A stretch of DNA of 64,000 nt from Aliivibrio fischeri (GTDB lineage: Bacteria > Pseudomonadota > Gammaproteobacteria > Enterobacterales > Vibrionaceae): positions 868,001 to 932,000 of the forward strand of contig CP160629.1 in the NCBI GenBank assembly GCA_038993745.2. Direction: 5' to 3'. The notes beneath the pieces were generated by a model. It was not told the DNA's origin. It saw only the letters and a list, made by a program, of their open reading frames with translations, and ran no database searches. This document shows, piece by piece, positions 30,704 to 42,245 of this stretch. Position 1 is the stretch's first letter, and every line of letters starts with the position of its first letter. The translations under genes and the position numbers were made by a program.

Positions 30704-31870
30704 ATGAACTTACATGAATATCAAGCAAAGCAGCTCTTTGCAGAATTTGGCCTTCCTGTACCCGAGGGTTATGCTTGCGATACACCTCAAGAAGCTTTTG
30801 AAGCTGCAGGCCGTATTAGCACGGCGAAAAAAGTAGTTAAGTGTCAAGTACACGCTGGTGGCCGTGGTAAAGCGGGCGGTGTTGAACTGCATGACACAAA
30901 AGAAGGTGTTAAAGAATTTGCACAAAAATGGCTAGGTAAAAATCTAGTTACTTTCCAAACTGATGCCAACGGCCAACCTGTATCAAAAATTTTAGTTGAA
31001 GAAGCATCAAATATTGCGAATGAATTGTACTTAGGTGCAGTTGTCGATCGTGCATCACAGCGTATTGTATTTATGGCATCGACTGAAGGTGGCGTTGATA
31101 TTGAAAAAATTGCTGAAGAAACACCAGAACTGATACATAAAGCGGCGATCGATCCTCTTGTTGGTCCTCAAGCATACCAAGGTCGTGAACTGGCATTCAA
31201 ATTGGGTTTAGAAGGCGATCAAATTAAGCAATTTGTTAAAATCTTCATGGGCTTAGGTAACATGTTTGCTCAGTACGATTTAGCGCTTCTTGAAATCAAC
31301 CCATTAGTGGTTACTGCTGAAGGTAGCCTTCTATGTCTTGATGGCAAAATCAACATTGATTCAAACGCGATGTACCGTCAACCTAAGCTTCGTGAAATGC
31401 ACGATCCATCTCAAGAAGATGAGCGTGAAGCGCATGCTGCTCAGTGGGAATTAAACTACGTAGCACTTGATGGCAGCATTGGCTGTATGGTTAATGGTGC
31501 GGGTCTTGCTATGGGTACGATGGATATCGTAAATCTACACGGTGGCCAACCAGCTAACTTCCTTGATGTAGGTGGTGGTGCAACAAAAGAGCGTGTAACT
31601 GAAGCGTTCAAAATTATTTTATCAGACAGTAATGTTAAAGCGGTTCTCGTAAACATCTTTGGTGGTATTGTTCGTTGTGATCTAATTGCAGATGGCATCA
31701 TTGGTGCTGTTGAAGAAGTGGGTGTTGAAGTTCCTGTTGTTGTTCGCCTTGAAGGTAACAACGCACCACTAGGTTCACAAAAACTGGCTGAAAGTGGCCT
31801 AAATATCATTGCGGCTACTTCACTAACTGAAGCGGCTGAAAAAGTTGTTGCTGCAGCGGAGGGCAAATAA
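30704..31870 (+). CDS. sucC: Succinyl-CoA synthetase beta subunit
   Basis: A 388-residue ATP-grasp subunit that with SucD converts succinyl-CoA to succinate, forming ATP or GTP. The start [20 protein letters not shown] is diagnostic; the nucleotide segment [16 protein letters not shown], the metal ligands in [10 protein letters not shown] and the C-terminal domain [14 protein letters not shown] are all present. E. coli SucC is 388 residues. The stop codon TAA shares its last base with the sucD ATG. Confidence 0.97.
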   Translation: MNLHEYQAKQLFAEFGLPVPEGYACDTPQEAFEAAGRISTAKKVVKCQVHAGGRGKAGGVELHDTKEGVKEFAQKWLGKNLVTFQTDANGQPVSKILVEEASNIANELYLGAVVDRASQRIVFMASTEGGVDIEKIAEETPELIHKAAIDPLVGPQAYQGRELAFKLGLEGDQIKQFVKIFMGLGNMFAQYDLALLEINPLVVTAEGSLLCLDGKINIDSNAMYRQPKLREMHDPSQEDEREAHAAQWELNYVALDGSIGCMVNGAGLAMGTMDIVNLHGGQPANFLDVGGGATKERVTEAFKIILSDSNVKAVLVNIFGGIVRCDLIADGIIGAVEEVGVEVPVVVRLEGNNAPLGSQKLAESGLNIIAATSLTEAAEKVVAAAEGK

Positions 31871-32742
31871 TGTCTGTACTAATTAATAAAGATACAAAAG
31901 TTATCTGCCAAGGTTTTACTGGTGGTCAAGGTACGTTCCACTCAGAGCAAGCCATTGATTACGGAACACAAATGGTTGGCGGTGTATCACCAGGCAAAGG
32001 TGGTCAAGTTCATCTTGGTCTTCCTGTATTTAACACGGTTCGTGATGCAGTTGAAGCAACTGGTGCTACGGCTTCAGTGATTTATGTACCTGCACCTTTC
32101 TGTAAAGATGCCATACTTGAAGCAATCGATGCGGGTATTAAGCTTATCGTAACGATTACAGAGGGCATTCCAACGCTTGATCTTTTAGACGTGAAAGTTC
32201 GTTTAGATGCAGAAGGTGTAGTGATGATTGGTCCTAACTGCCCGGGTGTTATTACTCCCGATGAATGTAAGATTGGTATCATGCCGGGTCACATTCATAA
32301 GAAAGGTAAAGTAGGTATTGTTTCTCGCTCTGGTACATTAACGTATGAAGCAGTTAAGCAGACAACTGACGAAGGCTTTGGCCAATCAACGTGTGTTGGT
32401 ATTGGTGGTGACCCAATTCCGGGTTCAAACTTTATTGATATTCTAAAACTGTTCCAAGAAGATCCAGAAACAGAAGCAATCGTAATGATTGGTGAGATCG
32501 GTGGTACAGCAGAAGAAGAAGCGGCTGCATATATTAAAGCGAATGTAACTAAACCTGTGGTTTCTTATATTGCAGGTGTTACTGCGCCTCCTGGTAAACG
32601 TATGGGCCATGCTGGTGCCATTATCTCTGGTGGTAAAGGTACGGCAGAAGATAAGTTTGCAGCGCTAGAAGAAGCGGGCGTTAAGACAGTAAAAAGTCTT
32701 GCAGACATCGGTAAAGCACTAAGAGAAGTGACTGGTTGGTAA
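31870..32742 (+). CDS. sucD: Succinyl-CoA synthetase alpha subunit
   Basis: A 290-residue subunit that binds CoA through its Rossmann domain ([20 protein letters not shown]) and carries the transient phosphohistidine in [24 protein letters not shown] and [10 protein letters not shown] are also typical. E. coli SucD is 289 residues. It overlaps sucC by one base and is the last gene of the block, ending at a terminator. Confidence 0.97.
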   Translation: MSVLINKDTKVICQGFTGGQGTFHSEQAIDYGTQMVGGVSPGKGGQVHLGLPVFNTVRDAVEATGATASVIYVPAPFCKDAILEAIDAGIKLIVTITEGIPTLDLLDVKVRLDAEGVVMIGPNCPGVITPDECKIGIMPGHIHKKGKVGIVSRSGTLTYEAVKQTTDEGFGQSTCVGIGGDPIPGSNFIDILKLFQEDPETEAIVMIGEIGGTAEEEAAAYIKANVTKPVVSYIAGVTAPPGKRMGHAGAIISGGKGTAEDKFAALEEAGVKTVKSLADIGKALREVTGW

Positions 32743-32771
32743 TAAGTTAAACCAATACATGAATAACTCAG

Positions 32772-32803
32772 AAGCCATTTATAGAAATATGAATGGCTTT
32801 TTT
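32772..32803 (+). terminator. Intrinsic terminator of the sdh-suc block
   Basis: AAGCCATT/AATGGCTT is an 8-bp stem with a 12-base loop and a T-run of six, 30 bases after sucD. Confidence 0.8.
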
Positions 32804-32973
32804 AATATGTGACATTATGAAATGTTTGGTTACATTTGGGGTGGTGAAAAAGAGTACAGGATTCTGATAACTATTTGATAAGATTCGGCGCTTTTTCTTT
32901 CTACGACTTTATTTATATTACTCAAAGAATGAATAGCATGATGATTAATGGTTATTTTTATTTGAGACCTTTT

Positions 32974-34584
32974 ATGCAATTTAATACAAAATCTAAGTAT
33001 TTTATTATCTATGTGATTTTTTCGGCTGCAATGTTTGGTTCCATTATTATGGGGGCATACAACGTACGATTCACTTTAGAAACCAATAACGTAACACGTT
33101 TAGAAAACTTGCTAACCAATGCGAAAAACACTATTGCTACATTAGAAGAAAAGGCGGCAACAGGTGAGCTGTCAGAAATTGAAGCTAAGCGTCTTGCAAG
33201 TGAGTTGATGCAAAGTTATGCCTATTCCGATAATGAATATATTTGGATGACCGATGAAAAGTTAAACTTTTTAGCTGCGCCATTAGATCCTCAAATTATA
33301 GGTAAGCATTTCTCAGATATTGTTAGCAAAGAAGCTGAAACTCATATTATTAATAACTTAACCGTAGCTGGGCAAGTGATTACTTATTCATGGTTCACGA
33401 CTCGTGAAAATGTCACAACAGAAGTGAAATCCATTGCAGTAAAAACCAAACTGTGGAATTGGTATTTAGGTAGTGGTGTTCAAGAGAAGAAAGTAAACGA
33501 TACGTTTAAAGCATTCTTATTCGAAGGGTTAACTATTGGTGTTATTGTTAATCTTTTCATTGGATTAGTGATGTTTTTTGCGGTTCGAAAATACAACAAA
33601 ACCTTAGGGAATGAGCCCGATGTCATTCTTAATGTTATTGACCGTATTTCTCGTGGCGATCTAAGTCACTTACCTGAAAAATCGATTGAAAATGTTGGTA
33701 TCTATGGCCGCATTCTTGATATGGCATCAAATATCAAAGACTTAGTTAATGATATAACGGTATTAACAAAAGAATTAAGTGATTCGTCTCATCATCTATC
33801 TGCTTCTTCTCAAACAATGAATGTTAATGTGAAAACACAAACAGAACAGTTAGAACAAGCTGCTGTGGCCACAGATCAAATTGTTGTTAGTGTTAATGAG
33901 GTAACGAAAAGTGCTGTCCAAGCGACAGATTCAGCTTTAACCGTAAATAGTACATCAGCAGATTGTATTAGCACTATCGGTGATATGAATAATGATATGC
34001 AACAACTGGCTGGAAATATTAAAGGTGTAGCTGAAGTTATCGGTAATCTACAAGTTGAAACCGAAAACATTGGCAGTATTTTAGATGTTATTCGAGGTAT
34101 TGCCGATCAAACAAACTTACTGGCATTAAATGCTGCGATTGAAGCTGCACGTGCCGGTGAAAGTGGTCGTGGTTTTGCTGTTGTCGCTGATGAAGTTCGT
34201 TTACTTGCGAGTCGAACTCAAGACAGTACTGCTCAAATATCAGAAATGATTGCGGGCTTACAAGATGAAGCTGTTAAATCAGTTAACTTAATGCAAAGTA
34301 ATTCAGACGAAGCGCACACAATTGCTGAAAAGACAGTGGTAGCTCAAAATACAGTGAATTCTATCTTTGAATCTGTTTCTGTAATACAAACCATGAACAG
34401 CCAAATATCAGCATCAACAGAAGAGCAATTAGTTGCAACAACGAACGTAAATCAGTTAATCACTGATATTAATATGTTTGCAAAAGATAATTTAACGGAT
34501 GTGGAGTCAACAGCACAACAAGCTGAAAAACTTGGTTCCATGGCAGATGATTTAACAAGCATTGTAAATCGATTTAAATTATAA
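32974..34584 (+). CDS. Methyl-accepting chemotaxis protein with Cache-type sensor
   Basis: A 536-residue inner-membrane chemoreceptor. From the ATG at 32974 ([10 protein letters not shown]) a first transmembrane helix at about residues 8-28 leads into a periplasmic single-Cache-like domain, seen as [12 protein letters not shown] and a following [10 protein letters not shown] second helix at about residues 185-207 precedes a short HAMP-like stretch. The cytoplasmic signalling hairpin contains the invariant tip [22 protein letters not shown] and [17 protein letters not shown]. In-frame starts 33 or fewer codons upstream lack a better ribosome site; GAG lies eight bases before 32974. The ligand cannot be predicted; small carboxylates are typical for such sensors. 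No CheR/B pentapeptide is present at the C-terminus (RFKL). Confidence 0.88.
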   Translation: MQFNTKSKYFIIYVIFSAAMFGSIIMGAYNVRFTLETNNVTRLENLLTNAKNTIATLEEKAATGELSEIEAKRLASELMQSYAYSDNEYIWMTDEKLNFLAAPLDPQIIGKHFSDIVSKEAETHIINNLTVAGQVITYSWFTTRENVTTEVKSIAVKTKLWNWYLGSGVQEKKVNDTFKAFLFEGLTIGVIVNLFIGLVMFFAVRKYNKTLGNEPDVILNVIDRISRGDLSHLPEKSIENVGIYGRILDMASNIKDLVNDITVLTKELSDSSHHLSASSQTMNVNVKTQTEQLEQAAVATDQIVVSVNEVTKSAVQATDSALTVNSTSADCISTIGDMNNDMQQLAGNIKGVAEVIGNLQVETENIGSILDVIRGIADQTNLLALNAAIEAARAGESGRGFAVVADEVRLLASRTQDSTAQISEMIAGLQDEAVKSVNLMQSNSDEAHTIAEKTVVAQNTVNSIFESVSVIQTMNSQISASTEEQLVATTNVNQLITDINMFAKDNLTDVESTAQQAEKLGSMADDLTSIVNRFKL

Positions 34585-34589
34585 AAATA

Positions 34590-34622
34590 AAAAGAGCAAG
34601 ACGAAATCGTCTTGCTCTTTTT
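34590..34622. terminator. Bidirectional terminator between the chemoreceptor and znuB
   Basis: AAAGAGCAAGACGA and TCGTCTTGCTCTTT pair almost perfectly around a 3-4 base loop, with A and T flanks. Confidence 0.9.
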
Positions 34623-34678
34623 GTATGGTTTCAATCAGGATGCATCGGTGGTCAAATCTTTATGTAAACCGGTATATT

Positions 34679-35464
34679 TTAACCTTTTACTTTTTTTAGC
34701 TGACTGAGCATAAATATCGCAGCACCAGAAACAACAACAGATGGGCCGGCAGGAGTATCATAATGCCAAGATAAGGCCAATCCCGCCATTACTGCTATGC
34801 ACCCGAATATAGACGCGAATACAACCATTTGTTCAGGTGAACGAGAAAATCGGCGAGCGGTAGCAGCAGGGATAATTAATAAAGAAGTAATAATTAACGC
34901 TCCTACAAACTTCATTGCAATGGCAATAACTAATCCAACCATCAACATTAAGACTAAACGCATTAATTCGACGTTAACCCCTTCAACTTGAGCCAACTCT
35001 TCACTGATTGTTGAAGACAGTAATGGTTTCCAAACAATAAAAATCAATCCTAATATAATAATGACACCTGAATAGATATATAAAAGGTCATCATAAGTTA
35101 CAGCTAATAGATCACCGAATAAATATGACATTAAATCGACACGAACATTATCTAAAAAGCTGACAGCAACTAAACCTAGAGAAAGTGAACTATGCGCTAA
35201 AATGCCCAATAGGGTATCGGTAGCTACAAGGCGTTGTTTTTGTAATGTCACCAGTAATACAGCAATAGCAACACAGCAAATAACCAAAGCTAAATTTAGA
35301 TTGATATCAAATAAGAAACCTAAAGATAAGCCGAGTAAAGAGGCGTGAGCTAATGTATCACCAAAATAAGCCATTTTACGCCAAACAACGAATGAACCTA
35401 ATGGACCTGCCAATAAAGCAATACCTAATCCAGCGAGTAAAGCAGGAAGTAAAAATTCAATCAT
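34679..35464 (-). CDS. znuB: Zinc ABC transporter permease ZnuB
   Basis: A 261-residue membrane permease of the zinc importer ZnuABC. It begins [20 protein letters not shown] and shows about eight hydrophobic segments, with the ATPase-contact loop near [19 protein letters not shown], a family hallmark. E. coli ZnuB is 261 residues. It overlaps the end of znuC by four bases (ATGA type), so znuC-znuB are translated together. Confidence 0.96.
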   Translation of the reverse strand: MIEFLLPALLAGLGIALLAGPLGSFVVWRKMAYFGDTLAHASLLGLSLGFLFDINLNLALVICCVAIAVLLVTLQKQRLVATDTLLGILAHSSLSLGLVAVSFLDNVRVDLMSYLFGDLLAVTYDDLLYIYSGVIIILGLIFIVWKPLLSSTISEELAQVEGVNVELMRLVLMLMVGLVIAIAMKFVGALIITSLLIIPAATARRFSRSPEQMVVFASIFGCIAVMAGLALSWHYDTPAGPSVVVSGAAIFMLSQLKKVKG

Positions 35465-36231
35465 TGGTGTGCCTTTTTATTTTTGCTGCAACATGAACCA
35501 TCACTTGGTTCTCCAGAAAGATCATGATTGTGATGATGTTCATGATGGTAAAATGCAAGTTGTTGATCTCGTTGTTGTCCAAATAGGGCAATATACTTTG
35601 GGTGTTTTGAAATGGATTCAGGAGCCCCTGAACAGCAAATATGGTGCTGAAGGCAAATTACTTCATCTGTTTTTGCCATGACTAAATGTAAGTCGTGCGA
35701 CACCATAAATACGGCACAGTTAAAACGGTGTCGAATGGATTCAATTAATGCATATAAACTGATTTGTCCTTGCACGTCGACACCTTGTGCAGGTTCATCT
35801 AGAACGAGTAAATCAGGGCGTTGTAATAATGCACGCGCTAATAACACACGTTGCGATTCTCCGCCAGAGAGTTTATGCATATTGGAATTTAAAAGATGCT
35901 CTGCTTCAACAAGTTTTAAAGCACTAAGATGCTCCTGCTGGCTGTACTTACCGGCTAGTTTTAGAAAACCATGAACTGATAAAGGAAGTGAATCGTTTAA
36001 ATGCAATTTTTGAGGAACATAACCAATACGCAGTTTTTTTTCTTTTTTTATGGTTCCGCTTGTTGGTTTTTGTAGACCTAGGATGGTTTTTACTAATGTC
36101 GATTTTCCTGCGCCATTAGGGCCAATCAAAGTAATGATCTTATTTGATTCAATAGAAAGAGAGACATTATCGATGACATGGCGGTCATCAAAGACAACAC
36201 AAACATCTTGTAAAGTGAGTAAAGTGGTCAT
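35461..36231 (-). CDS. znuC: Zinc ABC transporter ATP-binding protein ZnuC
   Basis: A 256-residue ATPase with Walker A ([12 protein letters not shown]), ABC signature ([16 protein letters not shown]), Walker B ([13 protein letters not shown]) and the switch His (MVSHDLH). The C-terminal tail is rich in His and Cys ([10 protein letters not shown] and [11 protein letters not shown]), which could sense or store zinc at the cytoplasmic face. It is divergent from znuA across an 88-base gap holding a Zur-like box. Confidence 0.96.
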   Translation of the reverse strand: MTTLLTLQDVCVVFDDRHVIDNVSLSIESNKIITLIGPNGAGKSTLVKTILGLQKPTSGTIKKEKKLRIGYVPQKLHLNDSLPLSVHGFLKLAGKYSQQEHLSALKLVEAEHLLNSNMHKLSGGESQRVLLARALLQRPDLLVLDEPAQGVDVQGQISLYALIESIRHRFNCAVFMVSHDLHLVMAKTDEVICLQHHICCSGAPESISKHPKYIALFGQQRDQQLAFYHHEHHHNHDLSGEPSDGSCCSKNKKAHQ

Positions 36232-36258
36232 TTTTAAATAAGAGTCGTTTGCAATTAG

Positions 36259-36282
36259 TAAGTGTTATAATGTAACATTTTA
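36259..36282. promoter_or_regulatory. Zur-like operator between znuC and znuA
   Basis: GTGTTATAATGTAACATTT at 36262-36280 contains TGTTAT-AA-TGTAACA, which agrees with the gammaproteobacterial Zur palindrome (ATGTTATAxTATAACAT). It lies 28 bases upstream of znuC and about 40 bases upstream of znuA, so one site could repress both transcripts when zinc is plentiful. Confidence 0.72.
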
Positions 36283-36319
36283 AAAATCCAATCGCTATCA
36301 CATTTTTTAAGAGACGAAA

Positions 36320-37213
36320 ATGACGAAAAGAATTCAATTCATATTGCTGTGTATATGTACTTTTTGGGGAGTAAATGCACAAGCAATGAGCGTACTATCT
36401 TCAGTAAAGCCGATTAATCTTATTGTACAAGAATTAACAACGGGTGTAGCGACATCGTCATATCTAGTTCCAAGTGGCGCGTCACCTCATGATTACGCAT
36501 TACGTCCATCAGATATGAAAAAAATCCAGAAAGCCGATACCATTGTTTGGTATGGAAATGATCTTGAACCTTTCCTTAGTAAAGTTTTAGAAAATAAAAA
36601 GAACATCATTACAGTAAGCCAATTTCCTTCTGTTGAATTTTATCATTTTGACAAGCACGATGAAGATGAACATGCTCATGAAGGGCATCATCATCACAAT
36701 ACAGACCCTCATTTTTGGTTAGGTCCAAAAGAAACTTTAGGCGTCGCAAAAGAGATAACCAAGCAACTGATTAAAATTGATCCATTGAATAAAGATCAAT
36801 ATCAGTCTAACCTTGCACAGTTTGAAAAAAAGTTAACACAGGTAGTGAAGACGATTTCAACTCAATTAGCCCCAGTGAAAAGCAAAGGTTATTTTGTTTT
36901 TCATGATGCATATGGCTATTTTGAGCGTTATTTTGATATGAATAACTTAGGGCACTTTACGGTGAGTCCGGATAGAAAACCGGGTGCAAAAACATTAATA
37001 AAAATAAAAAAATCACTTGTTTCTCAACAAGCAGTATGTGTTTTTTCTGAACCTCAATTTGAACCAGCTATCGTAACAACGATAACTCGAGGTACTGATG
37101 TTCATAAAGGAGAATTAGATCCTTTAGCCATACAGCAAGATGAAGTTCCAGGTGCTTATTTTAATTTCTTATTAACCATCAGTAACGAGCTAGAAAGTTG
37201 TCTAAATCAATGA
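36320..37213 (+). CDS. znuA: Zinc-binding periplasmic protein ZnuA
   Basis: A 297-residue periplasmic binding protein. A signal peptide (MTKRIQFILLCICTFWGVNAQA) precedes the mature domain. Zinc ligands are expected at the His in PSGASPHDYALRPSD, after the flexible His-rich loop (KHDEDEHAHEGHHHH) in DPHFWLGP, and in FVFHDAYGYFERYF. E. coli ZnuA is about 310 residues. Its end overlaps the start of the downstream M23 peptidase gene by four bases, suggesting co-transcription and zinc-linked control of that zinc-dependent peptidase. Confidence 0.95.
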   Translation: MTKRIQFILLCICTFWGVNAQAMSVLSSVKPINLIVQELTTGVATSSYLVPSGASPHDYALRPSDMKKIQKADTIVWYGNDLEPFLSKVLENKKNIITVSQFPSVEFYHFDKHDEDEHAHEGHHHHNTDPHFWLGPKETLGVAKEITKQLIKIDPLNKDQYQSNLAQFEKKLTQVVKTISTQLAPVKSKGYFVFHDAYGYFERYFDMNNLGHFTVSPDRKPGAKTLIKIKKSLVSQQAVCVFSEPQFEPAIVTTITRGTDVHKGELDPLAIQQDEVPGAYFNFLLTISNELESCLNQ

Positions 37214-38550
37214 AGTATAAAGAAGTATTAGCAACTCGAATTAACTCACTATCGAAAAGGCATAAGCTTGTTTTAATGTCTTTGTCTCTTTTTACGGTAG
37301 TCGTTTTTATTTGGGAACCGACACATAGTATTAGTCAAAGTCTTTCGGAACCATCTCGAAGTACAGTGACATTGTCGAGTGAGAACCTACAAACACTAGC
37401 AGATCAGAATAGTGAGCCTGTAGAAACGATTTTTGATCCTAATGATCCAGAATTTAATGCGCCTAAAGATGAATTAGATAAGCATATTAATGCTGAAGAT
37501 ATTGTTCATTCACATACCGTCGATGCGGGTGAAACGTTAGGCGCTATTTTTAATCAATACGCATTATCTATTTCAGATATGTATGCACTTCTTGATGTAA
37601 ATAAATCAGCGGCGAATATGCGAGTTGGTGTTGATCTTGAGTGGCAGCAAGATGAAGATGGGAAATTAACCGAGTTAAAAATCCATCGAAACATCAAAGA
37701 TACGGATGTGTATGCTTGGAATGGTGAAAAATATACTTTCACTCAGATTGAAGAGAAGGGTGAGATAAAACCCGTATTCCTTTCAGGTAGAGTAACAAGT
37801 AATTTTTATAATTCAGCACGTTCAGCTGGGTTAACGCCTGGTCAAATTCAAATACTTGCAAAACAGCTCCAATGGAAATTTGATTTTGGTAAAGAAGCTC
37901 GTAAAGGCGACCGATTTGCTGTTGAAATTGATAAAGAGTTTATCGATGGGAAAGCCGTTTCATCTGGTGATGTAAAAGCGGTGCTATACAAAAATGCAGG
38001 TCGTGATATCACACTCATTAAACACACTGACGGACATTATTATGATGTTCAAGGGCGTAGTTTAAATCGAGCATTAGAGCGTTATCCAACTCATCAGCGC
38101 TTTAGAATCAGTTCACCATTTAATCCGTACCGTAAGCATCCTGTAACAGGAAGAATTTCGCCTCATAATGGCACTGATTTTGCCGCTCCAGTAGGTACAT
38201 CTGTGTATGCAACGGGTGATGGCGTGGTGGTAAGAGCGTTACACCATCCATTGGCTGGTAATTACATTATTATTAAGCATGGGCGTGAATACATGACACG
38301 TTACCTTCACTTAAGTAAGATCTTAGTGAAGAAAGGACAAAAAGTGTCAATGGGAGACAAGATAGCGTTAAGTGGTAATACAGGACGTTCAACTGGACCT
38401 CACTTGCACTATGAGCTAATTAAAAATGGTCGAGCGGTTAATGCCATGAAGGTACCTTTACCACAAGCATCTCCAGTGAAAAGTGATGAGCGAGCTCGTT
38501 TTAAACAACAAGCTAAGCTAACGATTGAGGCACTGCAAGAACAGGTCTAG
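37210..38550 (+). CDS. mepM: M23 peptidoglycan DD-metalloendopeptidase (MepM type)
   Basis: A 446-residue cell-wall hydrolase that cuts peptide cross-links to let new murein be inserted. A membrane anchor near residues 18-37 (HKLVLMSLSLFTVVVFIW) is followed by an OapA/LysM-like segment (VDAGETLGAIFNQYALSISD). The C-terminal M23 domain has the zinc motifs HNGTDFAAP and GPHLHYEL. E. coli MepM (YebA) is 440 residues and its gene also lies next to znuA. The ATG at 37210 overlaps the znuA stop (ATGA); a TTG four codons upstream is less likely. The shared transcript with znuA fits a metalloenzyme that needs zinc. Confidence 0.93.
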   Translation: MKYKEVLATRINSLSKRHKLVLMSLSLFTVVVFIWEPTHSISQSLSEPSRSTVTLSSENLQTLADQNSEPVETIFDPNDPEFNAPKDELDKHINAEDIVHSHTVDAGETLGAIFNQYALSISDMYALLDVNKSAANMRVGVDLEWQQDEDGKLTELKIHRNIKDTDVYAWNGEKYTFTQIEEKGEIKPVFLSGRVTSNFYNSARSAGLTPGQIQILAKQLQWKFDFGKEARKGDRFAVEIDKEFIDGKAVSSGDVKAVLYKNAGRDITLIKHTDGHYYDVQGRSLNRALERYPTHQRFRISSPFNPYRKHPVTGRISPHNGTDFAAPVGTSVYATGDGVVVRALHHPLAGNYIIIKHGREYMTRYLHLSKILVKKGQKVSMGDKIALSGNTGRSTGPHLHYELIKNGRAVNAMKVPLPQASPVKSDERARFKQQAKLTIEALQEQV

Positions 38551-38575
38551 CTGTCCAGATAAGCATAATTATATT

Positions 38576-38612
38576 AAAGCCCTGCGTATATTAATATGAC
38601 AGGGCTTTTTTA
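38576..38612 (+). terminator. Intrinsic terminator of znuA-mepM
   Basis: AAGCCCTG/CAGGGCTT is an 8-bp stem with a 15-base loop that itself contains TATTAATA, followed by a T-run. Confidence 0.82.
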
Positions 38613-38699
38613 TATCCTTTATTTATGCATTGATTGCTATATAGACGGAGTTTTTCTATGATGTTGATACCCATTCTCTTTTCATTCTAAGGCGAGTAG

Positions 38700-41600
38700 A
38701 TGCTTTTCTTCAGAATACTTACTTTAAGTATTTTTCTCTTTTTCTCTACTTTCACTTTATCACAATCTGAAAGCTCAATTTTTTACCCAATGCCAATTCA
38801 TACTGATGGTCAATATATTACCGCTCAGCAACTGTTTATGAGAGAAGATGGTGCGGTATGGATGTATGACATCTATGGCCAACTTCATCTATTTGATGGT
38901 GAAAATATTTTTACTATAGGTGAAAAGAGCGATAGAACCTTGCCAAGGAAAATAGCGTATTTCAATGGAGAGTTTTGGTTTATCAAAAAAGGAAGTATTC
39001 ACGCGTGGTCTAAAAAACAGGAATGAATGAAATTTATAAGATGCCAAAAGGAACTAGCATCATAGAAATGAATCAGCAGGATGGTATGTTCTGGGGCAAT
39101 GATACCGACAGTTTTTTTGTTTATGATCCAAAGAAAAAGCGTTATTACTCATCTAATATCAATGAAGTAAATACCAGTGCTATTTTAGATGAAATCACGA
39201 TAACTGGTGCTATACATGTTGATAATCGTTGGTTAGTTTCTACATCTGAGGGGGTTTTTGAGTTTGATATAGCTACAGAAAGCTATACACCTCTTTATCT
39301 TGGACAATATATAGATGCCATTTTTTACTCTAAATATACTGATAAGATATTTTTAGGGACCCATGGCAGTATTTGGTCTTCAGAGCTTCATGATCATGAA
39401 TTAATCATTAATAAAAAAATATTAATAAATTCGTCATTACTTTCATTTGCAGAAACAGAAAGTTACTTTTGGTTTGGGACGAGTGATGGGCTATATAAAT
39501 GGAATATTTTAAATAACAAAATAGACCATTTTACTGCGGTTGTTCGTGATGACTACTCTTTAGAAGGTAATAAGGTTTACTCTGTTATTGCTGATCATAA
39601 TAATGGCCTTTGGGTTGCCACTGATAATGGTGTGAGTTACTACTCGGACAGCAATCGATTATTTTCGCGTTTACGCTATAAAGACGTAAACGGATTACTG
39701 AATATCAGTGAAATTAATGCGATTACTCAAACATCAGAGAATGATGCGTGGTTAGGTACATCGTCAGGTTTATTATTGATAAACACGGATAACTTATATC
39801 AACCAATTGTTACCATAAGTAAGCATTCGATCAATGACCTTACTCATGGTGATCAGTTTGTATGGGCTGCAACGGATAAAGGTATATTGCAAGTTGATCC
39901 ACAGTTAAAAAATACCTATATACCTAAAGGCCTTAAACCCGTAGAAGATGAAAGTATCGATCATTTACTATTAAGTGATGATGATATGTTATGGTTTTCC
40001 AGTTCTTATGGTTTGTATAAGTACGACATTCATCAAGATAAATTAGTAAACCTAGGGTTCTCTTGGGCTTTAGATCAGAAGCATTCAATACAAATAACGC
40101 ACATCTATCAAAATAAGAATAGTCAAATATCCATAGGAACAAATGTCGGTTTATATCGATATGAAAATGGGGCGTTAACCTTTGATTATGCCTATGTTCA
40201 TGCTGGCAGTATTTTAGATATGGTAGATACTGAATATGGAAACTCATGGATTGTTAGTAACTATGGGTTGCAGATCAGTAATAGTAACGGGGTAAGAACG
40301 GATATCTCATTACCAACAGAATACACCACACCACATTGTGTATTATCCAGCGATAATGGTGTTTGGCTATCATCAAGTAAAGGGCTCTCTTTATATACCC
40401 ATCGTGGACGAATCGTAAAGCATTTTGGAACTCAAAGTGGACTTATTAATAATGAGTTACTTCCTGATCTTTGTTCAATATCCCCAAATGGCGTAATGCT
40501 ATTTGCAAGTAAAGATGGGGTTATCGTTGCTAATGAGCAGGAGTTAATCGAATACCATCGTCCAAAACCTCACGTAGTATTAGGTCAAATTAAAATTGAT
40601 TCTGAAATTGTGAATTATGGAGGAGAGAAAAAGTTAACCAAGCAAGTTCCTTATGGAGCGAATATATCGTTTTTGTTTGGTGTGCTTCCTGAGTTCAATA
40701 ATAAGTCGCTTTCTTTTCAATTGTTAGGCTCTAATGATGAAGCATGGCAAGATTTTGATGGTAGCTTATTAATCTTTGATTCGTTGCAATCAGGTAAGTA
40801 TGAATTACGTATAAAACCACGAAATAATGGTCAGCGAAGAAGTCTTGTGACTGAGGTTGAGTTTTATGTTGAAGTTCCGTGGTTTTTTGCTCCTTGGTTT
40901 ATCTTCTTTTTATTTAGTTTAGTGAGTGCAATCTTAATGGGCATTTACTATTGGCGATCTAAAGAAATTAAGAAAAGTAATGAGAAGCTGAAAAAAAGTG
41001 TTGAAATCAAAACGAAGCAATTAAGCAATCAAGGTAAAGCGTTAATCTCAAGCAACCGACAATTACAAAAGCTTCTTACTGTTCGTCAGCATGTTATTTC
41101 TGAAATGGCAGAACAAGCGAGACAGCCAATAAAAGACATTCAAGCAAATCTACAAAAGAAAGGGTTACTTACAAACCTTGCTTTGGCGAATCAATGTGAA
41201 CACAGTTTGCAATTATTAGAGCAACTGACTCATATTGAACCTTTTGTTACGTTGCAAAAGAATAAGAGAACCAATCAAGTTTTAGCTCCTTTACTTAGTG
41301 CGGCATTAAAAAGTTGGAAGGATGAATACCATACAAAAGGAGTTGATCTTATTCTTGAAGACAATTCACAAGGCGTTTCGATCTTTGTTCAACCGCTCTT
41401 GATCGATGCCATTTTTAATAATGTATTATTTAGCTTATTAAAACGAAGTCAATCAGGAGAGGTGGTAACGATACGTATTCAGTGTGATGGCGCACGAGTG
41501 GCCGCTTACTTTTTGAGTGAAGGTGCTGAGATATCAGTAACTGAGCTAGATGAGCTAGGAAGAGTGGATTTATCACAAACCATTGAAGTGATTAATCAAG

Positions 41601-42106
41601 CATTAGGCCTTCCTGCAGTTAAATTACTCACCGTTCAAAATGGTGGGCATTTTGAAATAGTTAAGAACATGTCTGGCTCTAATGAGTTGCAATTTTCGTG
41701 GCCAATTGCTATCGATGAATTTATTACGTCTCAAGTACCAGAAGTTCATTCTAAAGATAAAGACAGTGATGAGCAGAAACAACACCAAGAATGGTTATTA
41801 AAAGTCTACCAACTTATTGAAGATAATTACTCTTTGGCGTCTTTTGGTACGAGTGCGGCAGCAAAAGCACTGTTTATATCCGAACGAAATTTACAACGGA
41901 AATTTAAGCAGTTAACTCAGCGTTCCTTTATGGAATATTTAATTGATACACGATTAGAAAAAGCGTGTGAACTTCTTATCTCTGGTCAGAAAGTTGCAGA
42001 TGCTGCTTTTGAATCAGGTTTTAATGACCCTTCTTATTTTAGTAAGCGTTTTAAGCGTCACTATGGTTTGTCTCCAACACAGTTTGTGACTGAGAATGAA
42101 GAATAG
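38700..42106 (+). pseudogene. Propeller-sensor / pseudokinase / AraC membrane regulator, frameshifted, probably a sequence error
   Basis: The first frame (38700-39026, 108 residues) has a signal sequence (LTLSIFLFFSTFTLSQ) and the start of a repeat domain; the second (39023-42106) continues it. One extra G at the GG of 39020-39021 joins them (SKKQGMNEIYK) into about 1135 residues. Repeats such as WFGTSDGLYKWN, WVATDNGVSYYS, WLGTSSGLLLIN and WAATDKGILQV mark a two-component-regulator beta propeller. A Y_Y_Y-like domain, one membrane helix (near residue 620 of the second frame) and a coiled coil follow. The next part looks like a histidine kinase, but where HELRTPL is expected it reads EQARQPI, and no clear ATP-binding glycine box is seen. 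It ends in an AraC domain (FISERNLQRKFKQLT and AFESGFNDPSYFSKRFKRH). The target and ligand are unknown. Confidence 0.85.
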
Positions 42107-42245
42107 TAAGCAACTGAAACGATGTAAGATCTTTAAAAGAAAAGAAGTGATGCATACGATGAAACTTGGTCGATAAATATAAGTAACGTGTTGAATGTTT
42201 GGAGTTCAATATGAGGTATTTAATCGGATGGGTATTTTTATAAAG

